Below, piece after piece: positions 62,102 through 64,000 of a DNA stretch of 64,000 nt. Position 1 is the first letter of the stretch. Each line of letters starts with the position of its first letter. The notes beneath the pieces are model-generated. The model did no database searches. It was not told the origin of the DNA and was given only the letters and a program-made list of their open reading frames with translations. A program made the translations under genes and the position numbers. Source of the DNA: UBA8199 sp964507045 (GTDB taxonomy: Bacteria > Verrucomicrobiota > Verrucomicrobiia > Limisphaerales > UBA8199); NCBI GenBank assembly GCA_964507045.1, contig CAZDOO010000005.1:45197-109196 (forward strand), read 5' to 3'.

Positions 62102-62231
62102 GGCAGGTCGTGTCGTGCGAGACGGGCGTCAGCGGGCCGCCGGGGCGGGGGGATGCCGCCGCCGCAGGCCGGCGAACCGCGAGCCCGTGAATGCACAGCA
62201 GTATTCGAACAATCATGGCGCGCGGGCAGAG

Positions 62232-63878
62232 CTAGAGCCGCTTGGCCAGGCGCGCGGCCAGGCGATCCAGCGCCGGTGAACGGTCCAGCGGCGCGAGGCG
62301 CACTTCCAACAGGCAGAAGCTCTTGGTCCACCGTTCCGCCTCGAGCAGCGCGCGGTCCAGCTCGGCCTCCGTCTCCACGACAAAGCTGCGGCCGGCGCCG
62401 AGTATCTCCGGCAGGCGGTGGTAGTGCCAGGGCCAAAGGTCGTTGTAAGGGCCATCTTGCATGTGGCGCTCGGTGCCGTAGCCGCCGTTGTTGAGCAGGA
62501 CAACGATCGGGTTGAGCCCATAGCGGGCCACCGTGGCCAGCTCCATGCCGGTCATCTGGAAGGAACCATCGCCGACCAGGACCAGCGGGCGGAGTTTTGG
62601 ATTGGCCAGTTGGGTGCCAATGCTCGCCGGCACAGCGAAGCCCATCGAGGTGTAGTAGGCCGGGCTGATGAACTCGGTGCGCGCCCGGATGAACAGGTCG
62701 GCGGCGCCGAACAGAGCGTCGCCCACGTCGGCCACGACCACGATGCGGTCGGAGAGGAAAGCGTTGAGCCGCTCGAAGAGGCGGCGGACGGCGAGGGGCT
62801 TGCGGGAGTGCGGAATGCGGAGTGCGGAGCGTGGAGTGAACTGCGCGGGGTGGGGGATGCGGCCGAGCTTGCGTCGGCGCAGCGGCAGGCGCACCAGGCC
62901 GCGGACGAAGTCCTTGAAGCGCACCTCTTCGTAGGTGTGATAGCGGATGGACAGCTTTTCGCTGGTGGCCGAGATCGAGCGCGCAGGGTCAAGGCGGGCG
63001 GTGTAGATGCCCAGGTTGATGTCGGTCATGAACGCGCCGAGCAGGATGACGCAGTCGCTGCCCTCCACATACTGCCGCACATCCTCGCGCCCCATCGCGC
63101 CCTCATAGACGCCGAGATAGAACGGGTGGTGTTCGCCGATGACGGACTTGCCAAGCACGGTGGCGGCCACGGGAATACTGGTTTTACGGGCGAGCTTGAG
63201 GAGTTGGTCCTGCAGGCCGAAGCGGTGCACCTCGACGTCGGCGAGGATGACCGGTTGGCGGGCATGGTTGATCATCTGCCCGGCTTCCGCCAGGGCCTCG
63301 CGCAGGCTCCGGGGATCGCTCTGCTCGTGGATTTCGGGTGTCTTGTGGTGGGGAATGCCGGGAACCGAGACCAGGTCTCGGGGAAGTTCAATATAGACGG
63401 GGCGCTTGTAGCGCAGCGCGGCGTGCAACACGCGGTCTATTTCCTGGAAGGCGGTCTGGGGGTCGCTCAGGACGGTCGAGGCAATGGTCAACTCCTCGAA
63501 CACCTTCTTCTGGGTGTCAAACTCACGGACTTTGTGGTGCAGCAGTGGGTTCTTTTCACGCTCTTTCATCCCGGGCGCGCCGCTGATGACAACGACCGGC
63601 GATTTCTCAGCGAAGGCTTCAGCGGTGGTGTTGGCCAGCTTGAGCCCGCCGACGCAATAGGTCACGCAGACGGCGCCGAGGCCACGCACGCGCGCGTAGG
63701 CATCGGCGGCGAAACCGGCGCCCTGCTCGTCGCAGGTGTTGACCAGGCGCAGCTTGCTCCGGCAGAGCTGATCGTAGAAGCCGAGCACGTAATCGCCCGG
63801 GATGCCAAACACGTGCCGCACGCCGTGGGCGTAGAGCCGCTGGATGAGGTATTCGCCAACGGAGGGTGAGGTCTTCAT
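62232..63878 (-). CDS. ThDP-dependent 2-oxoacid (pyruvate/indolepyruvate) decarboxylase
   Basis: A 548-residue enzyme of the pyruvate/indolepyruvate decarboxylase group. 'VGEYLIQRLYAHGVRHVFGIPGDYVLGFYDQL', catalytic Glu region 'TCDEQGAGFAADAYARVRG', 'HHKVREFDTQKKVFEEL' with the paired His residues, and the ThDP/Mg motif 'GDGSFQMTGMELATVARYG...LNNGGYGTER' (GDGS...NN). Start chosen at the internal ATG before this N-terminus. It carries an in-frame insert (about residues 345-360) from a dispersed repeat; see the entry at 62803. Product might be acetaldehyde, allowing ethanol fermentation, or an aromatic aldehyde. Confidence 0.9.
   Translation of the reverse strand: MKTSPSVGEYLIQRLYAHGVRHVFGIPGDYVLGFYDQLCRSKLRLVNTCDEQGAGFAADAYARVRGLGAVCVTYCVGGLKLANTTAEAFAEKSPVVVISGAPGMKEREKNPLLHHKVREFDTQKKVFEELTIASTVLSDPQTAFQEIDRVLHAALRYKRPVYIELPRDLVSVPGIPHHKTPEIHEQSDPRSLREALAEAGQMINHARQPVILADVEVHRFGLQDQLLKLARKTSIPVAATVLGKSVIGEHHPFYLGVYEGAMGREDVRQYVEGSDCVILLGAFMTDINLGIYTARLDPARSISATSEKLSIRYHTYEEVRFKDFVRGLVRLPLRRRKLGRIPHPAQFTPRSALRIPHSRKPLAVRRLFERLNAFLSDRIVVVADVGDALFGAADLFIRARTEFISPAYYTSMGFAVPASIGTQLANPKLRPLVLVGDGSFQMTGMELATVARYGLNPIVVLLNNGGYGTERHMQDGPYNDLWPWHYHRLPEILGAGRSFVVETEAELDRALLEAERWTKSFCLLEVRLAPLDRSPALDRLAARLAKRL
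62803..62838. repeat. Dispersed GCATTCCGCACTCC repeat inside the decarboxylase gene
   Basis: The plus strand here reads 'gcgggagtgcggaatgcgga' and onward in similar units; its reverse complement shares an 18 bp word with the repeat at 28884-28919. In the decarboxylase it encodes 'RSALRIPHSRKP', a polar segment in the linker between the central and the ThDP-binding domain, where an insertion is tolerated. Confidence 0.65.
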
Positions 63879-64000
63879 GTGCCTTGAGTTAAGGCTAACA
63901 CGGCCCCCAGGGAGGGTCAAAGCCCATTGCGTGGAAGGGGCGTCAAGGGGTGTGATTAGAAGTGGGTGAAGAAGAAGCAGAAATTCTCAAAAATGAGATT

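Noticed and set aside
63985..63998. Small hairpin TCTCA-AAAA-TGAGA at the window edge
   Set aside because: Only five base pairs and cut off by the window end; nothing can be concluded.

Overview
The window is high-GC bacterial DNA. Several traits suggest a soil or freshwater Verrucomicrobiota-type bacterium: many lipoproteins, SUMF1-like and V4R proteins, a DUF3300-DUF2950 pair, dispersed short palindromic repeats and weak Shine-Dalgarno use. This assignment is inference from gene content; no rRNA or intact tRNA gene is present to confirm it.

Region 1 (1-10115) is accessory. On the minus strand it has a RadC-type JAB protein and a small partner. Two gene-poor, hairpin-rich, GC-skewed tracts follow (about 1.06-3.07 kb and 4.23-5.09 kb), with a secreted SUMF1/FGE-fold protein between them. 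Next comes a compact plus-strand phage head module: DUF4055 portal, scaffold-like protein, major capsid protein, three small proteins and a DnaT-like/head-completion protein. It ends at what looks like the 3' end of a tRNA gene (10088-10115), a typical integration scar. No terminase, tail, lysis or integrase gene is visible, so this is a prophage remnant, a capsid-carrying satellite, or the right end of an element starting left of the window.

Region 2 (10.1-24.6 kb) is mixed chromosomal content: a BPL_N-like amidotransferase-fold protein, a candidate small RNA with a clear terminator, the peptidoglycan-recycling ligase Mpl, a DUF3307 membrane protein, and a signalling cluster (GYF_2 plus cNMP-binding protein divergent from V4R protein, class III nucleotide cyclase and periplasmic solute-binding protein). 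A three-gene lipoprotein/membrane/lipoprotein operon of unknown function, a beta-CASP nuclease, a DUF2934 protein and an L,D-transpeptidase follow.

Region 3 (24.9-33.6 kb) has two long inverted repeats around a lipoprotein with an internal tandem duplication and a frameshifted ISAs1-family transposase remnant, then a complete RND efflux operon (adaptor, pump, outer-membrane channel).

Region 4 (33.9-54.1 kb) is a long one-directional series of envelope, stress and energy genes: PPK2 polyphosphate kinase, SpoIIAA-like protein, DUF2959, YSC84/SYLF, DUF4136-like, DUF3300, DUF2950, a SulP anion transporter, a CaCA cation/proton exchanger, barrel proteins, and a fermentative glycolysis block (6-phosphofructokinase, D-lactate dehydrogenase-like, pyruvate kinase, glycogen debranching enzyme). 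Together these could mobilise glycogen and polyphosphate under stress or oxygen limitation; that is inference from gene order.

Region 5 (54.3-63.9 kb) is mostly minus-strand housekeeping: clpP-clpX, a Nudix hydrolase, queE / class III aminotransferase / rsmA, a HExxH metallopeptidase and a ThDP-dependent 2-oxoacid decarboxylase, with a VOC protein and glutamate dehydrogenase on the plus strand.
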